Shown: positions 5,666 through 13,745, numbered from the stretch's first letter. The stretch: 36,152 nt of DNA from Ruminiclostridium sp. (GCA_017941355.1 JAGAWN010000285.1:1-36152); one strand, 5' to 3'. A program made the numbers and translations. The notes: generated by a model not told the origin, from the sequence alone.

Positions 5666-5962
5666 CTGCCCCGCTGTCCGGAGTTCAGATATACTTTTGT
5701 AACGCATCACACGGCATTCGCCGTTTATCCGCCCGTTGCCATTCAGTAGCGGACATTTTTTCTGCCTCGCTGTCCGGAGTCCGGATAAACTATTTGTATC
5801 ACATCACACGGCATTCGCCGTTTATCCGCCCGTTGCTATTCAGTAACGGGCATTTTTCTGCCTCGCTGTCCGGAGTCCGGATAAACTATTTGTATCACAT
5901 CACACGGCATTCGCCGTTTATCCGCCCGTTGCTATTCAGTAACGGGCATTTTTTCTGCCTTG

Positions 5963-6010
5963 CAACCGTGAAAAGCCTTCAAGCTGCGCTATGAAGACTT
6001 TTCGCGGTTG
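5963..6010. other. Long imperfect hairpin of unknown role
   Basis: CAACCGTGAAAAGCCTTCA (5963-5981) pairs with 5992-6010 at 18 of 19 positions, counting one G-T pair, around a 10-nt loop. There is no T-run on the plus strand, so it is not a standard terminator. No gene lies here. Confidence 0.6.
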
Positions 6011-6036
6011 ATGAGCAGACATTAACTAACAGAACT

Positions 6037-6118
6037 CCGAAAAAAGAGTGCGAAGCGATATGCCGCCCGCGGGGCTGTTATCTGCTCCGCGTTTTGTATT
6101 TCCGTGAACTCTTTTCGG
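6037..6118. other. Structured non-coding region with terminator-like inner hairpin
   Basis: Outer arms CCGAAAAAAGAGT (6037-6049) and ACTCTTTTCGG (6108-6118) pair with a 2-nt bulge. Inside, GCGGGGC/GCTCCGC (6069-6090) forms a hairpin followed by GTTTTGTATTT, which would terminate rightward transcripts just upstream of the thiT promoter. Confidence 0.55.
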
Positions 6119-6136
6119 TTTACTCGCAAAAAATCA

Positions 6137-6165
6137 TTGACAAACCGGAAAGATTGTGCTATACT
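6137..6165 (+). promoter_or_regulatory. Promoter of the thiT transcript
   Basis: TTGACA (6137-6142), 17-bp spacer, TATACT (6160-6165) with a TGC extended -10 just before it. The riboswitch starts about 25 bp downstream. Confidence 0.88.
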
Positions 6166-6189
6166 GTATCCGTTGGGGAAATTTATTTC

Positions 6190-6326
6190 CACAAAAGGGA
6201 GCTGATGATATTCGGCTGAGAGGGAGCGAAACTACGCTCCGACCTTTGACCTGATGCAGATAATGCTGCCGTAGGGAACAATAAGGAATCTTCCCCTTTT
6301 GTGCTGCACAAGAGGGGATAATTTTT
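6190..6326 (+). promoter_or_regulatory. TPP (THI-box) riboswitch with intrinsic terminator
   Basis: The conserved THI core is present: GGCTGAGAGGG (6214-6224), a variable hairpin, GACCTTTGACCTGATGCAGA (6241-6260) with TAATGC, then CGTAGGGAA (6270-6278). It is followed by CCCCTTTTGTG-CTG-CACAAGAGGGG (6293-6317) and ATAATTTTT, a rho-independent terminator. CACAAAAGGG at 6190-6199 is complementary to the left arm of that terminator, so it may act as anti-terminator. TPP binding is expected to favour termination and lower thiT expression when thiamine is plentiful. Confidence 0.95.
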
Positions 6327-6354
6327 GACCGTAACAACAGAAAGGACAAAGAAA

Positions 6355-7185
6355 ATGGCAAACGAAAAACAACAGATAAACAAAACAGCCCGGCTTACCG
6401 AAACAGCGATAATGATAGCTGCGGCAATGGTTCTGAGCTTTATCAAACTCATTGATATGCCTTTCGGCGGAAGCGTGACGCTGTTCAGTATGCTGCCGAT
6501 AGCGATAGTGGCTTTCCGCTACGGCGTGCCGTGGGGCTTGCTTGCGGGACTTGTAAACGCTGTGATCCAGATGCTTTTCGGCATGAAGAACCTTACTTAC
6601 GCAACAAGCGCAGGTGCCGCGGTAGCTATTGTAATGCTTGATTACATAGTTGCGTTCACGGTTCTGGGACTTGCAGGAATGTTCAGAAACAAGATCAAGG
6701 ATAACGGCACGGCGCTGACACTTGGCTGCTTTGTTGCATGCCTGCTCCGTTTCCTGTCTCACACGATCGCGGGCTGCACCGTCTGGGCGGGCGTTTCTAT
6801 CCCTGACGCCGACGGACTTATCTACTCTCTTGCGTACAATGCCGCGTACATGATCCCCGAAACGGTGGTTACCATGGTTGGCGGTTATTTCGTCGCTAAT
6901 ATCCTCACTCTCACCTCCCCCGAGGTCAAGCGCAGAAAAATGGAGCCTAAAGCGACTGCCGCATTATTTACGTCGATCCCCGTGGTTGTCGGCATCGCGC
7001 TGATATTCGTGATGATCTTCTCGATGGTTCAGACCGAGGACGGTTTCGATATCACAGCGATCGCAAGCGCGGATATATGGGATTGGATAAGAATTGCGGT
7101 AATTGCGCTTGTAGCCGGTATAACAGCCTCTATTATCCGTGTGCTTATGATGGCGCGCGAACAGGAAAAGAAAATAGCGTCATAA
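6355..7185 (+). CDS. thiT: Thiamine transporter ThiT (ECF substrate-binding component)
   Basis: 276 residues from the ATG at 6355, with AAAGGA eight bases upstream; the in-frame TTG at 6325 lies in the terminator region and is rejected. The protein is hydrophobic with about six membrane segments in the first 190 residues, as in ECF S components, and then an extra C-terminal part with two more hydrophobic segments (about 205-230 and 245-265). The early WGLLAGLVNAVIQMLFG segment fits ThiT. ThiT binds thiamine and docks to a shared ECF energizing module encoded elsewhere. The TPP riboswitch upstream is strong independent support. At 276 residues it is longer than ThiT proteins of about 180-200 residues; the C-terminal extension is odd. 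Confidence 0.88.
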   Translation: MANEKQQINKTARLTETAIMIAAAMVLSFIKLIDMPFGGSVTLFSMLPIAIVAFRYGVPWGLLAGLVNAVIQMLFGMKNLTYATSAGAAVAIVMLDYIVAFTVLGLAGMFRNKIKDNGTALTLGCFVACLLRFLSHTIAGCTVWAGVSIPDADGLIYSLAYNAAYMIPETVVTMVGGYFVANILTLTSPEVKRRKMEPKATAALFTSIPVVVGIALIFVMIFSMVQTEDGFDITAIASADIWDWIRIAVIALVAGITASIIRVLMMAREQEKKIAS

Positions 7186-7242
7186 ACAATATTGCTCATC
7201 GCTCCCGTCTTATAGTTGCAGAATAAAACAATTGCAGATACG

Positions 7243-7276
7243 AACAGGCTCGCGGATATCCCGTGAGCCTGTTTTT
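7243..7276 (+). terminator. Terminator after thiT
   Basis: 13-bp stem AACAGGCTCGCGG/CCGTGAGCCTGTT (one G-T pair), 5-nt loop, then TTTTT. Confidence 0.9.
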
Positions 7277-7328
7277 ATGCAGATCCGGTGAGGGCAGTCG
7301 GTGCATTGTGAACTTTTGGTGAAATGTG

Positions 7329-7357
7329 TTGACAACAATTGAAAAATTTGATACACT
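7329..7357 (+). promoter_or_regulatory. Promoter of the ABC exporter operon
   Basis: TTGACA (7329-7334), 17-bp spacer, TACACT (7352-7357) with a TGA extended -10 directly before it. Confidence 0.8.
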
Positions 7358-7398
7358 TAAAATAGTATTGCAAAAAAGAAAGGATATGATGCGGATAT

Positions 7399-9186
7399 AT
7401 GATAAAGAAGCTTGCACAAAGCATTCGTGAGTTCAAAGGCGTATCTATGCTGACGCCGGTATTTATGATCGGCGAGGTAGTCATGGAGGTCATAATCCCT
7501 CTGCTCATGGCGAAGCTCGTTGACGACGGTATCGACGGAAATGCCGGAGCCGGTGATATGAGCGTGATACTCATTATGGGAGCGCTGCTCGCGGTATGCT
7601 GCATTATCTCGCTGTTCTTCGGATTTGCCGGAGCAAAGACCGGTGCCAAGGCGGCAATGGGATTTGCCCGGAATCTTCGCAAGGATATGTATTACAAGAT
7701 ACAGGACTTTTCGTTCTCAAACATCGACAAGTTCTCTACCGCAAGCCTTGTGACCCGTCTTACCACCGACGTGACCCGTGTACAGGACGCGTATCAGATG
7801 ATACTCCGGATTGCGGTAAGAGCGCCGATAATGCTGATATTCTCGCTAATCATGGCGTTTATAATAAACGTTGAGCTGTCGCTCGTGTTCCTTGTGGCAA
7901 TACCGATACTCGGCGTGGGACTGCTCCTTATAATGAAGACCGCGCACCCCGTTTTCGAGAGAGTTTTCAAGCGCTACGACAACCTCAACAACGTTGTGCA
8001 GGAAAATGTCAGCGGTATGCGCGTAGTCAAGGCGTTTGTGCGTGAAGACTACGAGATACAGAAGTTCAAAGCGATATCCGGCGATATCTACAAGGATTTC
8101 TCGTTTGCGGAGAAAGTGCTTGCGTTCAACAGCCCGCTCATGCAGTTCTGCGCATACGGCGGCATGATCGCGATATCGTGGCTCGGCGCGAATCTCATCG
8201 TGTTTGACGGCACGCTCACAACAGGCGAGCTTATGAGCATGACCACCTATGCAATGCAGATACTTATGAATCTGATGATGCTTTCGATGATATTCGTCAT
8301 GGTGACAATGTCCCGCGCTTCCGCTGAGCGTATCTGCGAGGTGCTGAACGAGGAAAGCGATATAAGATCGCCCGCCGGAGCTCCTGTTACCGAAGTTGCC
8401 GACGGTTCTGTCGAGTTCAGGAACGTGAAGTTCGAGTACAAAAAGGGAAGCGGCAAGTACGCGCTTTCCGATATCAACGTAAGCATAAAGTCCGGTGAAA
8501 CTATCGGTATCATCGGCGGCACCGGTTCTTCAAAATCCACGCTGGTGCAGCTGATACCGCGACTTTACGATGTCAGCGAGGGAAGCGTTCTCGTCGGCGG
8601 CAGGGACGTTCGCGAGTACGATATCGAGACTCTGCGTGACGCGGTGGCAATGGTGCTGCAAAAGAACACTCTGTTTTCCGGCACGATAAAGGACAATCTG
8701 CAATGGGGCAAACAGGACGCTACAGACGAGGAAATGATCGAAGCCTGTCAGCTTGCGCAGGCGGATCCGTTCATTCAGGAGTTCCCGGATAAATATGATA
8801 CTTACATAGAGCAGGACGGAACCAATGTCTCCGGCGGTCAGAAGCAGAGACTGTGTATTGCAAGAGCGCTTATGAAGCATCCGAAAATACTCATTCTCGA
8901 CGACTCCACCAGCGCGGTGGATACCGCGACCGACGCGAAGATACGCAAGGCGTTCCGCGAGAAGATACCGGACACCACAAAGCTCATAATCGCGCAGCGT
9001 ATTTCCTCTGTCATGGACGCGGACAAGATAATTGTGCTTGACGGCGGCAAGGTAATGAACTTCGGCACCCACGACGAGCTGATGAAGTCAAGCCCGATCT
9101 ACCGCGAGGTTTACGAGTCCCAGCAGAAAGGCAGCGAGAGCGTAGATGAAGTTTCCGCGTCTCTCAGCAAGGGAGGTGAAGCGTAA
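7399..9186 (+). CDS. ABC exporter half-transporter, degenerate-site subunit
   Basis: 595 residues. The ATG at 7399 is the first start after an in-frame stop; its Shine-Dalgarno site is weak. An N-terminal domain of six membrane helices (about 15-310) is fused to a nucleotide-binding domain (about 335-575). Walker A reads GGTGSSKST (373-381) with Ser378 in place of the usual glycine. Walker B ends LDD, so Asp502 replaces the catalytic glutamate, and the H-loop is AQR (Gln533) rather than AHR. The signature VSGGQ (477-481) is intact. This is the degenerate-site pattern of heterodimeric multidrug exporters such as TM287/288, BmrCD and LmrCD. It pairs with the next gene, with which it overlaps by one base. 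Substrate is unknown; drug or lipid export is likely. Confidence 0.92.
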   Translation: MIKKLAQSIREFKGVSMLTPVFMIGEVVMEVIIPLLMAKLVDDGIDGNAGAGDMSVILIMGALLAVCCIISLFFGFAGAKTGAKAAMGFARNLRKDMYYKIQDFSFSNIDKFSTASLVTRLTTDVTRVQDAYQMILRIAVRAPIMLIFSLIMAFIINVELSLVFLVAIPILGVGLLLIMKTAHPVFERVFKRYDNLNNVVQENVSGMRVVKAFVREDYEIQKFKAISGDIYKDFSFAEKVLAFNSPLMQFCAYGGMIAISWLGANLIVFDGTLTTGELMSMTTYAMQILMNLMMLSMIFVMVTMSRASAERICEVLNEESDIRSPAGAPVTEVADGSVEFRNVKFEYKKGSGKYALSDINVSIKSGETIGIIGGTGSSKSTLVQLIPRLYDVSEGSVLVGGRDVREYDIETLRDAVAMVLQKNTLFSGTIKDNLQWGKQDATDEEMIEACQLAQADPFIQEFPDKYDTYIEQDGTNVSGGQKQRLCIARALMKHPKILILDDSTSAVDTATDAKIRKAFREKIPDTTKLIIAQRISSVMDADKIIVLDGGKVMNFGTHDELMKSSPIYREVYESQQKGSESVDEVSASLSKGGEA

Positions 9187-11147
9187 TGCCTGCAAGAAGA
9201 AGAAAACCGGAAGCCGGACAGACGATGATGATAAAGCGAGGCGGACCGGGAGGTCCCCGTGCGGTGGGAACAGGCGCGAAGCTCGACCCCAAGACCCTCA
9301 AACGCCTTGTGGGCTACATATTCAAGGATTACAAACTCCTGTTCTTTATCGTGTTTATCTGCATTATAGTGAATGCGCTGGCAGGCGTAGCATCATCGCT
9401 GTTCCTCAAAGAGCTTATCAATGACCACATCACGCCTATGCTTGAACAGCGTCAGGCAGGCGGTCAGCCCGATCTGACCCCGCTTGTGGGAGTTCTTGTA
9501 AAAATGGGCTGTATCTACCTTGCCGGTATGATATGCGCGTTTTTGCAGCAGCGTATAATGGTCACTATCTCGCAGGGAGTACAAAAGTCCATACGCGACG
9601 AGATGTTTGAGAAGATGCAGCGGCTCCCGATAAGCTACTTCGACCGCAACACCCACGGCGATATCATGAGCCACTACACCAACGATATCGACACACTGCG
9701 CCAGATGCTTTCACAGAGCATACCGCAGGCGTTCTCGTCGGTAATAACGATAGTTGCCGTATTCATTTCGATGTGCGTGCTGAGCCTGCCGCTCACGGGA
9801 TTTGTTATCCTGTCGCTTGCGGTTATGATGATGATAACCGGAAAGATAGCGGGCAAGAGCGGGAAGTTCTTCGTTGCGCAGCAGACCTCCATTGCGGAAG
9901 TCAACGGCTACATCGAGGAAATGATAAACGGTCAGAAGGTCGTCAAGGTATTCAACCATGAAAAGCCTGCCGAGGAAGCCTTTGACGAGCTGAACGACGA
10001 GCTTTACACGAATGCGCGCGAGGCGAACGGCTTTGCCAACATCTTAGGTCCTATCAACAACAACCTCGGTCATCTGCAATACGCGCTTATCGCCGTTCTC
10101 GGCGGCGTGCTTGCAATAAACCATGTAGGCGGGCTGCTGCTCGGAGACATCGCGGCATTCCTCCAGCTGTCCCGCAGCTTCACAATGCCGATAAACCAGA
10201 TAGTTCAGCAGTTCAACTTCATTATCATGGCACTCGCCGGGGCAAAGCGCATATTCGAGCTTATAGACGAGAAGCCCGAAGTCGATGACGGCTACGTTAC
10301 CCTCGTCAACGCAAAGATCAACGCGAACGGCGAGATCACCGAGACTGAGGAGCATACCGGAATGTGGGCGTGGAAGCACCCTCACGGCACAGGCGGAGTC
10401 ACATATACTCCGCTCAAGGGTGATGTGCGCATGACGGAGGTTGACTTCGGCTATGTCGAGAACAAGATAGTCCTGCATGATGTGACACTGTACGCGGAGC
10501 CGGGTCAGAAAGTTGCGTTCGTAGGTTCCACCGGCGCCGGCAAGACCACGATAACCAACCTGATAAACCGCTTTTACGACATTGCTGACGGTAAGATACG
10601 CTATGACGGCATAAACATCAACAAGATAAAGAAAGCCGATCTTCGCCGTTCGCTGGGCATGGTATTACAGGCTACCAATCTGTTTACCGGCACTGTAAGG
10701 GAGAATATCCGTTACGGCAAGCTTGACGCCACGGACGAAGAGATAGTTGCAGCCGCAAAGCTTGCGAATGCCGACGACTTTATCCGCAGACTTCCGCAGG
10801 GCTACGATACGATGCTCACCGAGAACGGCGCGCAGCTCTCGCAGGGTCAGCGTCAGCTTATAGCCATAGCGCGTGCCGCGATAGCCGATCCGCCTGTAAT
10901 GATACTTGACGAGGCAACTTCGAGCATTGATACCCGTACCGAGGAGATCGTCTCCAAGGGCATGGACAGTCTCATGGACGGCAGAACGGTATTTGTTATC
11001 GCTCACCGTCTGTCAACGATCAAGAACTCCGATGTTATCATGGTTCTCGAACAGGGACGTATAATCGAGCGCGGCGATCACGAAAAACTGATCTCGGAGA
11101 AAGGGCGCTATTACCGTCTTTATACCGGCGCTTTCGAGCAGTCGTAA
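9186..11147 (+). CDS. ABC exporter half-transporter, catalytic-site subunit
   Basis: 653 residues, starting in a TAATG overlap with the first subunit (GGAGG nine bases upstream), so the two are coupled. A basic N-terminal extension (RRRKPEAGQ, GGPGGPR) precedes six membrane helices; the nucleotide-binding domain starts after a linker of about 50 residues that includes an unusual stretch WAWKHPHGTGGVTYTPLKG. Walker A GSTGAGKTT (447-455), Walker B LDE with catalytic Glu576, and His607 (AHR) are canonical, while the signature is LSQGQ (551-555) instead of LSGGQ. The complete ATPase site therefore uses this subunit's Walker motifs with the first subunit's VSGGQ; the other site is degenerate. The combination strongly supports a heterodimer. 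Substrate unknown. Confidence 0.93.
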   Translation: MPARRRKPEAGQTMMIKRGGPGGPRAVGTGAKLDPKTLKRLVGYIFKDYKLLFFIVFICIIVNALAGVASSLFLKELINDHITPMLEQRQAGGQPDLTPLVGVLVKMGCIYLAGMICAFLQQRIMVTISQGVQKSIRDEMFEKMQRLPISYFDRNTHGDIMSHYTNDIDTLRQMLSQSIPQAFSSVITIVAVFISMCVLSLPLTGFVILSLAVMMMITGKIAGKSGKFFVAQQTSIAEVNGYIEEMINGQKVVKVFNHEKPAEEAFDELNDELYTNAREANGFANILGPINNNLGHLQYALIAVLGGVLAINHVGGLLLGDIAAFLQLSRSFTMPINQIVQQFNFIIMALAGAKRIFELIDEKPEVDDGYVTLVNAKINANGEITETEEHTGMWAWKHPHGTGGVTYTPLKGDVRMTEVDFGYVENKIVLHDVTLYAEPGQKVAFVGSTGAGKTTITNLINRFYDIADGKIRYDGININKIKKADLRRSLGMVLQATNLFTGTVRENIRYGKLDATDEEIVAAAKLANADDFIRRLPQGYDTMLTENGAQLSQGQRQLIAIARAAIADPPVMILDEATSSIDTRTEEIVSKGMDSLMDGRTVFVIAHRLSTIKNSDVIMVLEQGRIIERGDHEKLISEKGRYYRLYTGAFEQS

Positions 11148-11153
11148 GGGGCA

Positions 11154-11240
11154 GTCTGTCGAAAAAGTTCCTTTTTCGACAGACGTCCTACGCGGACAGC
11201 GCCAGCCTACGCGGCTGGACCGCGGCAGGGCGGACCCTGC
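11154..11240. repeat. Chain of four hairpins after the exporter operon
   Basis: Hairpin a: GTCTGTCGAAAAAG with its exact 14-bp complement, loop TTC (11154-11184). Hairpin b: GTCC-TACGC-GGAC (11185-11197). Hairpin c: CCAGCC-TACGC-GGCTGG (11202-11218). Hairpin d: GCAGGG-CGGA-CCCTGC (11225-11240). The segment around d (CCGCGGCAGGGC to CCCTGCACCC) recurs at 32060-32084. Confidence 0.75.
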
Positions 11241-11304
11241 ACCCATGCCGTTTCACGGAGATTCGAGCATCTGCGGAAAGATAATAGACTTTATTGACAG
11301 ACTG

Positions 11305-11329
11305 AGACCTGCCTTTCGGCAGGTCTTTT
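11305..11329 (+). terminator. Terminator of the ABC exporter operon
   Basis: 9-bp perfect stem AGACCTGCC/GGCAGGTCT with a TTTC tetraloop, then TTT. It lies between the exporter operon and the convergent cysteine desulfurase gene. Confidence 0.8.
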
Positions 11330-11354
11330 GGTTCTATTGTCATACCGATCGTTG

Positions 11355-12485
11355 TCAGATGATCTCTTTCAGCGCAGCGATAAGAGCGTCGATATCGCTC
11401 TCGGTGGTATATCGGGACATGGAGATCCGTATCGAGCTTCGCGCTTCGTCATGCGTGCAGCCGATAGCTGTCAGGACATGAGACGGGTCGAGAGAGCCGG
11501 AAGTGCAGGCTGAACCGCTTGAAACGGCTATGCCGCGCAGGTCAAGCTTCAATACAAGGGTTTCGCCCTCCTGCCCTGCGAATGAGAAGTTCACGTTTGA
11601 CGGCAGCCTGAGCCGGCGGTCACCGTTGAGCCGTGCGCCGGGGAGAGCGGAGATCTCTTCTGTCAGGCGTTCCCGCAGCGGCAGGAGATGCGCGGTTTTG
11701 TCGGGGAGATGCTCCGCCGCGTCCCGTACAGCTTCCGCAAGTCCGACAATTCCGGCAATGTTCTCGGTTCCGGCGCGCTTGCCGCTCTGCTGTGAACCGC
11801 CGCTTATCAGCGGGAAAAACGGTGCTGCGCCTTTGACGTAAAGCAGCCCCACGCCTTTCATAGCGTGCAGCTTGTGTCCGGAGAGCGACAGCATATCAAT
11901 GTTCTGCTCACGCACGTTGATCCTCATATTTCCGAATGCCTGAACAGCATCGGTGTGGAACGGGATACCGCGTTCCCGGCAAAGCGTGCCGATCTCGTCT
12001 ATAGGCTGTATCGTTCCGATCTCGTTGTTTGCCGCCATTATCGTAACGAGGGCAGTGTCATCTGTAAGCGCTGCTTTCAGATCTTCTGTGCGGACTATGC
12101 CGTTTTCGTACACCGGCAGGTATGTCACATTAAAGCCCTCGCGTTCCAGCGCTTCAAGGGGTTTCAGTATTGCGTGATGCTCGAATGCCGAGGTGATGAT
12201 ATGACGCTTTCCGGCGGCGCGGGCAGCACGGGCTGCCGAATACACAGCGGTGTTGTCGCTCTCTGTGCCGCCGCTGGTGAAGAATATCTCGCGGCTTTCG
12301 CAGCCGAGGACTTCCGCGCACAGCGAACGCGCCTTGTTCAGCGCTATTGCGCTCCTGCGTCCGAGCGCATAGATCGACGAAGCATTCCCGTAGCTCTCTC
12401 TGAGCCACGGCAGCATGGCTTCAAGTACGTTGTCGCTTATCCGCGTGGTGGCGGCGTTGTCAAGATATACAGTGGTATCGCTCAT
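11355..12485 (-). CDS. Cysteine desulfurase, NifS/IscS family
   Basis: 376 residues; AAGGTG lies four bases before the ATG at 12485. A class V aminotransferase fold: YLDNAATT at the N-terminus, SGGTESDNTA (71-80), His104 that stacks on the cofactor, the PLP lysine Lys205 in SGHKLHAMKG, and the active cysteine Cys327 in SSGSACTSG. The enzyme takes sulfur from cysteine as a persulfide for Fe-S cluster, thiamine or tRNA thio-modification. The long SSGSACTSG loop places it in group I (NifS/IscS-like). No IscU or MnmA gene is next to it, so its partner cannot be told. Genes upstream on the same strand are separated by a hairpin. Confidence 0.93.
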   Translation of the reverse strand: MSDTTVYLDNAATTRISDNVLEAMLPWLRESYGNASSIYALGRRSAIALNKARSLCAEVLGCESREIFFTSGGTESDNTAVYSAARAARAAGKRHIITSAFEHHAILKPLEALEREGFNVTYLPVYENGIVRTEDLKAALTDDTALVTIMAANNEIGTIQPIDEIGTLCRERGIPFHTDAVQAFGNMRINVREQNIDMLSLSGHKLHAMKGVGLLYVKGAAPFFPLISGGSQQSGKRAGTENIAGIVGLAEAVRDAAEHLPDKTAHLLPLRERLTEEISALPGARLNGDRRLRLPSNVNFSFAGQEGETLVLKLDLRGIAVSSGSACTSGSLDPSHVLTAIGCTHDEARSSIRISMSRYTTESDIDALIAALKEII

Positions 12486-12501
12486 GGTTCACCTTATAAT
12501 T

Positions 12502-12531
12502 ACGCCCTTATTCCATGCGGGATAAGGGCGT
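12502..12531 (-). terminator. Hairpin between lipoprotein and cysteine desulfurase genes
   Basis: ACGCCCTTATTCC pairs with GGGATAAGGGCGT across a short loop with one mismatch. No clear T-run follows leftward (AATTATAAGG), so termination may be partial and the desulfurase gene may be read through from upstream. Confidence 0.5.
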
Positions 12532-12548
12532 TTCTGCTTGTTTTGTTG

Positions 12549-13745
12549 TTATCTGTTGATAAGCTTCTCGACTGTGTAGAGGTTGATCGAGCCGTCTGTT
12601 GTGAGGGTGTAACCCGCGCCTGCGGATCTCAGCATTTCTTCGTACTCGTCGGTTTTCAGTGACGAACGCACGGAATTAACGGCAGATTCCGTCTTTTCGG
12701 GCAGCGACAGGATATCGAGCTTCTGCACGACATAAACGTGTGTTGTGCCGCTGTCATCGGTTACGGTTACTACCTTTACATCGCCGTTGTTCATTGCCGA
12801 TACCTGGTTTATGAACTCCTCAGAGGGTGAGTTGCTGGATTTCGTGATTATCTGTATGAGCGAATCCTTTTCTGCGGCTTCAACGACTGTTCCGGAAGTA
12901 TCGTCAGTGGTTCCGGAAGCTGCGTCCTCAGCGGAATCGTCCGTAATTCCCTCTTCGGTCTCGTCCTGAGTGTCGGCGGTATCTGTGCTTTCGGCGTTTG
13001 CAGCAGCTTCGGCCGCTTCCTCGTCGGAGAGCGCCTGCGCGTAGTCTCTGTAAACTTCCTCGTAGCTTTCTCCGGCGGCGATCCTGTCAGCGAAAGACTG
13101 TGCGCTGTCACCGTTTTTCAGATCATACGGGAAGTAGTTCACAGCAAGATAATCGCTGTTGAGAGCGGTATTTATCTCGTCCTGAGTAGCCGCAAGTTCG
13201 CCGCCCTCGCCGTAGAGGTGATCGAACAGGTCACTGCGCTTTTTGCTCTCGATCTGGAACTGCTTGTAGGATTCCTCGCCGACTCCGAAAGATTCGTAGT
13301 AATCGCCTATGATATCAACGCCGTAGAAATACTGGGCATACATATTTTCTTCCGTCCATGTGGACTTTACATTGGCGTTTATCTCCGCAAGCTCGTCTGC
13401 TGTAAGGCTGAGTCCGTACTGATCGAAAAGGTGCTCTACAGCAACATACTCACGGCAGAGTTCAAGCGCTCTGTCGTTCACCCAGTCGGCGAACTTCTTG
13501 CCCTCTACTGTCTGATCGAGGTAGGTGAACCCCTCTGCCGATGTGTCGAGATCGGGCTGTTCCTCGCCGATCTTGCTGACAGCATCGCTTGCTGCGTACT
13601 GCTGTTCGAGAATGTAGAGTCCCGCGCGGAATCTCTCGCCGTCAACGGTAACGGGGTATGTCTGCGATAACGAGCAGGAGCCTGCCGCGGCGATCAGAGC
13701 GCCGCATACTATAGTAAGAGTGATGTTTCTTACCGATCTTTTCAT
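12549..13745 (-). CDS. PrsA/SurA-like extracytoplasmic foldase lipoprotein
   Basis: 398 residues; AAGGA nine bases before the ATG at 13745. A basic start (MKRSVRN), a hydrophobic stretch and Cys24 in AAAGSCS suggest a lipoprotein signal, although the lipobox is imperfect. Residues ~35-200 are a helical SurA_N/trigger-factor-like domain. A parvulin-like region seems to start near 210 (YFPYDLKNGDSAQSFADRIA) and to resume near 318 (PSEEFINQVSAMNNGDVKVV, then THVYVVQKLDI), split by an acidic, Thr/Ser/Asp-rich insert of about 60 residues (242-300). PrsA-type proteins fold exported proteins outside the membrane. Whether this one is an active prolyl isomerase is doubtful. The gene stands alone between a MITE-like repeat and a hairpin. 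Confidence 0.75.
   Translation of the reverse strand: MKRSVRNITLTIVCGALIAAAGSCSLSQTYPVTVDGERFRAGLYILEQQYAASDAVSKIGEEQPDLDTSAEGFTYLDQTVEGKKFADWVNDRALELCREYVAVEHLFDQYGLSLTADELAEINANVKSTWTEENMYAQYFYGVDIIGDYYESFGVGEESYKQFQIESKKRSDLFDHLYGEGGELAATQDEINTALNSDYLAVNYFPYDLKNGDSAQSFADRIAAGESYEEVYRDYAQALSDEEAAEAAANAESTDTADTQDETEEGITDDSAEDAASGTTDDTSGTVVEAAEKDSLIQIITKSSNSPSEEFINQVSAMNNGDVKVVTVTDDSGTTHVYVVQKLDILSLPEKTESAVNSVRSSLKTDEYEEMLRSAGAGYTLTTDGSINLYTVEKLINR

Larger units (their letters stand above)
5518..5960 (+). repeat. Tandem array of 4.6 terminator-bearing 96-97 bp units
   Basis: Unit starts (ACGGCATTCGCCG) lie at 5518, 5615, 5711, 5808 and 5904, giving periods of 97, 96, 97 and 96 bp; the last unit is cut at about 5960. 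Each unit has a small hairpin ACGGC-ATTC-GCCGT, a strong hairpin followed by a T-run, and a doubled TCCGGA. Units 1-2 share one 3' half (ending TATACTTTTGTAACGC) and units 3-4 another (CGGATAAACTATTTGTATC). The array begins at the last base of the tRNA-Ser remnant, so it was the natural downstream region of that tRNA before the element inserted. Confidence 0.9.

Noticed and set aside
5518-5960. CRISPR array
   Set aside because: The units are 96-97 bp and nearly identical throughout, without short repeats separated by unique spacers, and no cas gene is present.
5440-5994. Open frame of 184 codons with a repeated peptide
   Set aside because: It is the translation of the tandem terminator array and of the tRNA remnant. 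There is no Shine-Dalgarno site, and the repeat units are conserved as hairpins rather than as protein.
6156-6161. GTGCTA in the thiT promoter as another operator of the element's GntR-type regulator
   Set aside because: Only one half site, overlapping the -10 region of a host gene; expected by chance.
11865-12662. 265-codon open frame opposite the cysteine desulfurase
   Set aside because: Shadow of a certain gene; it crosses the hairpin and the next gene's end without any start signal.
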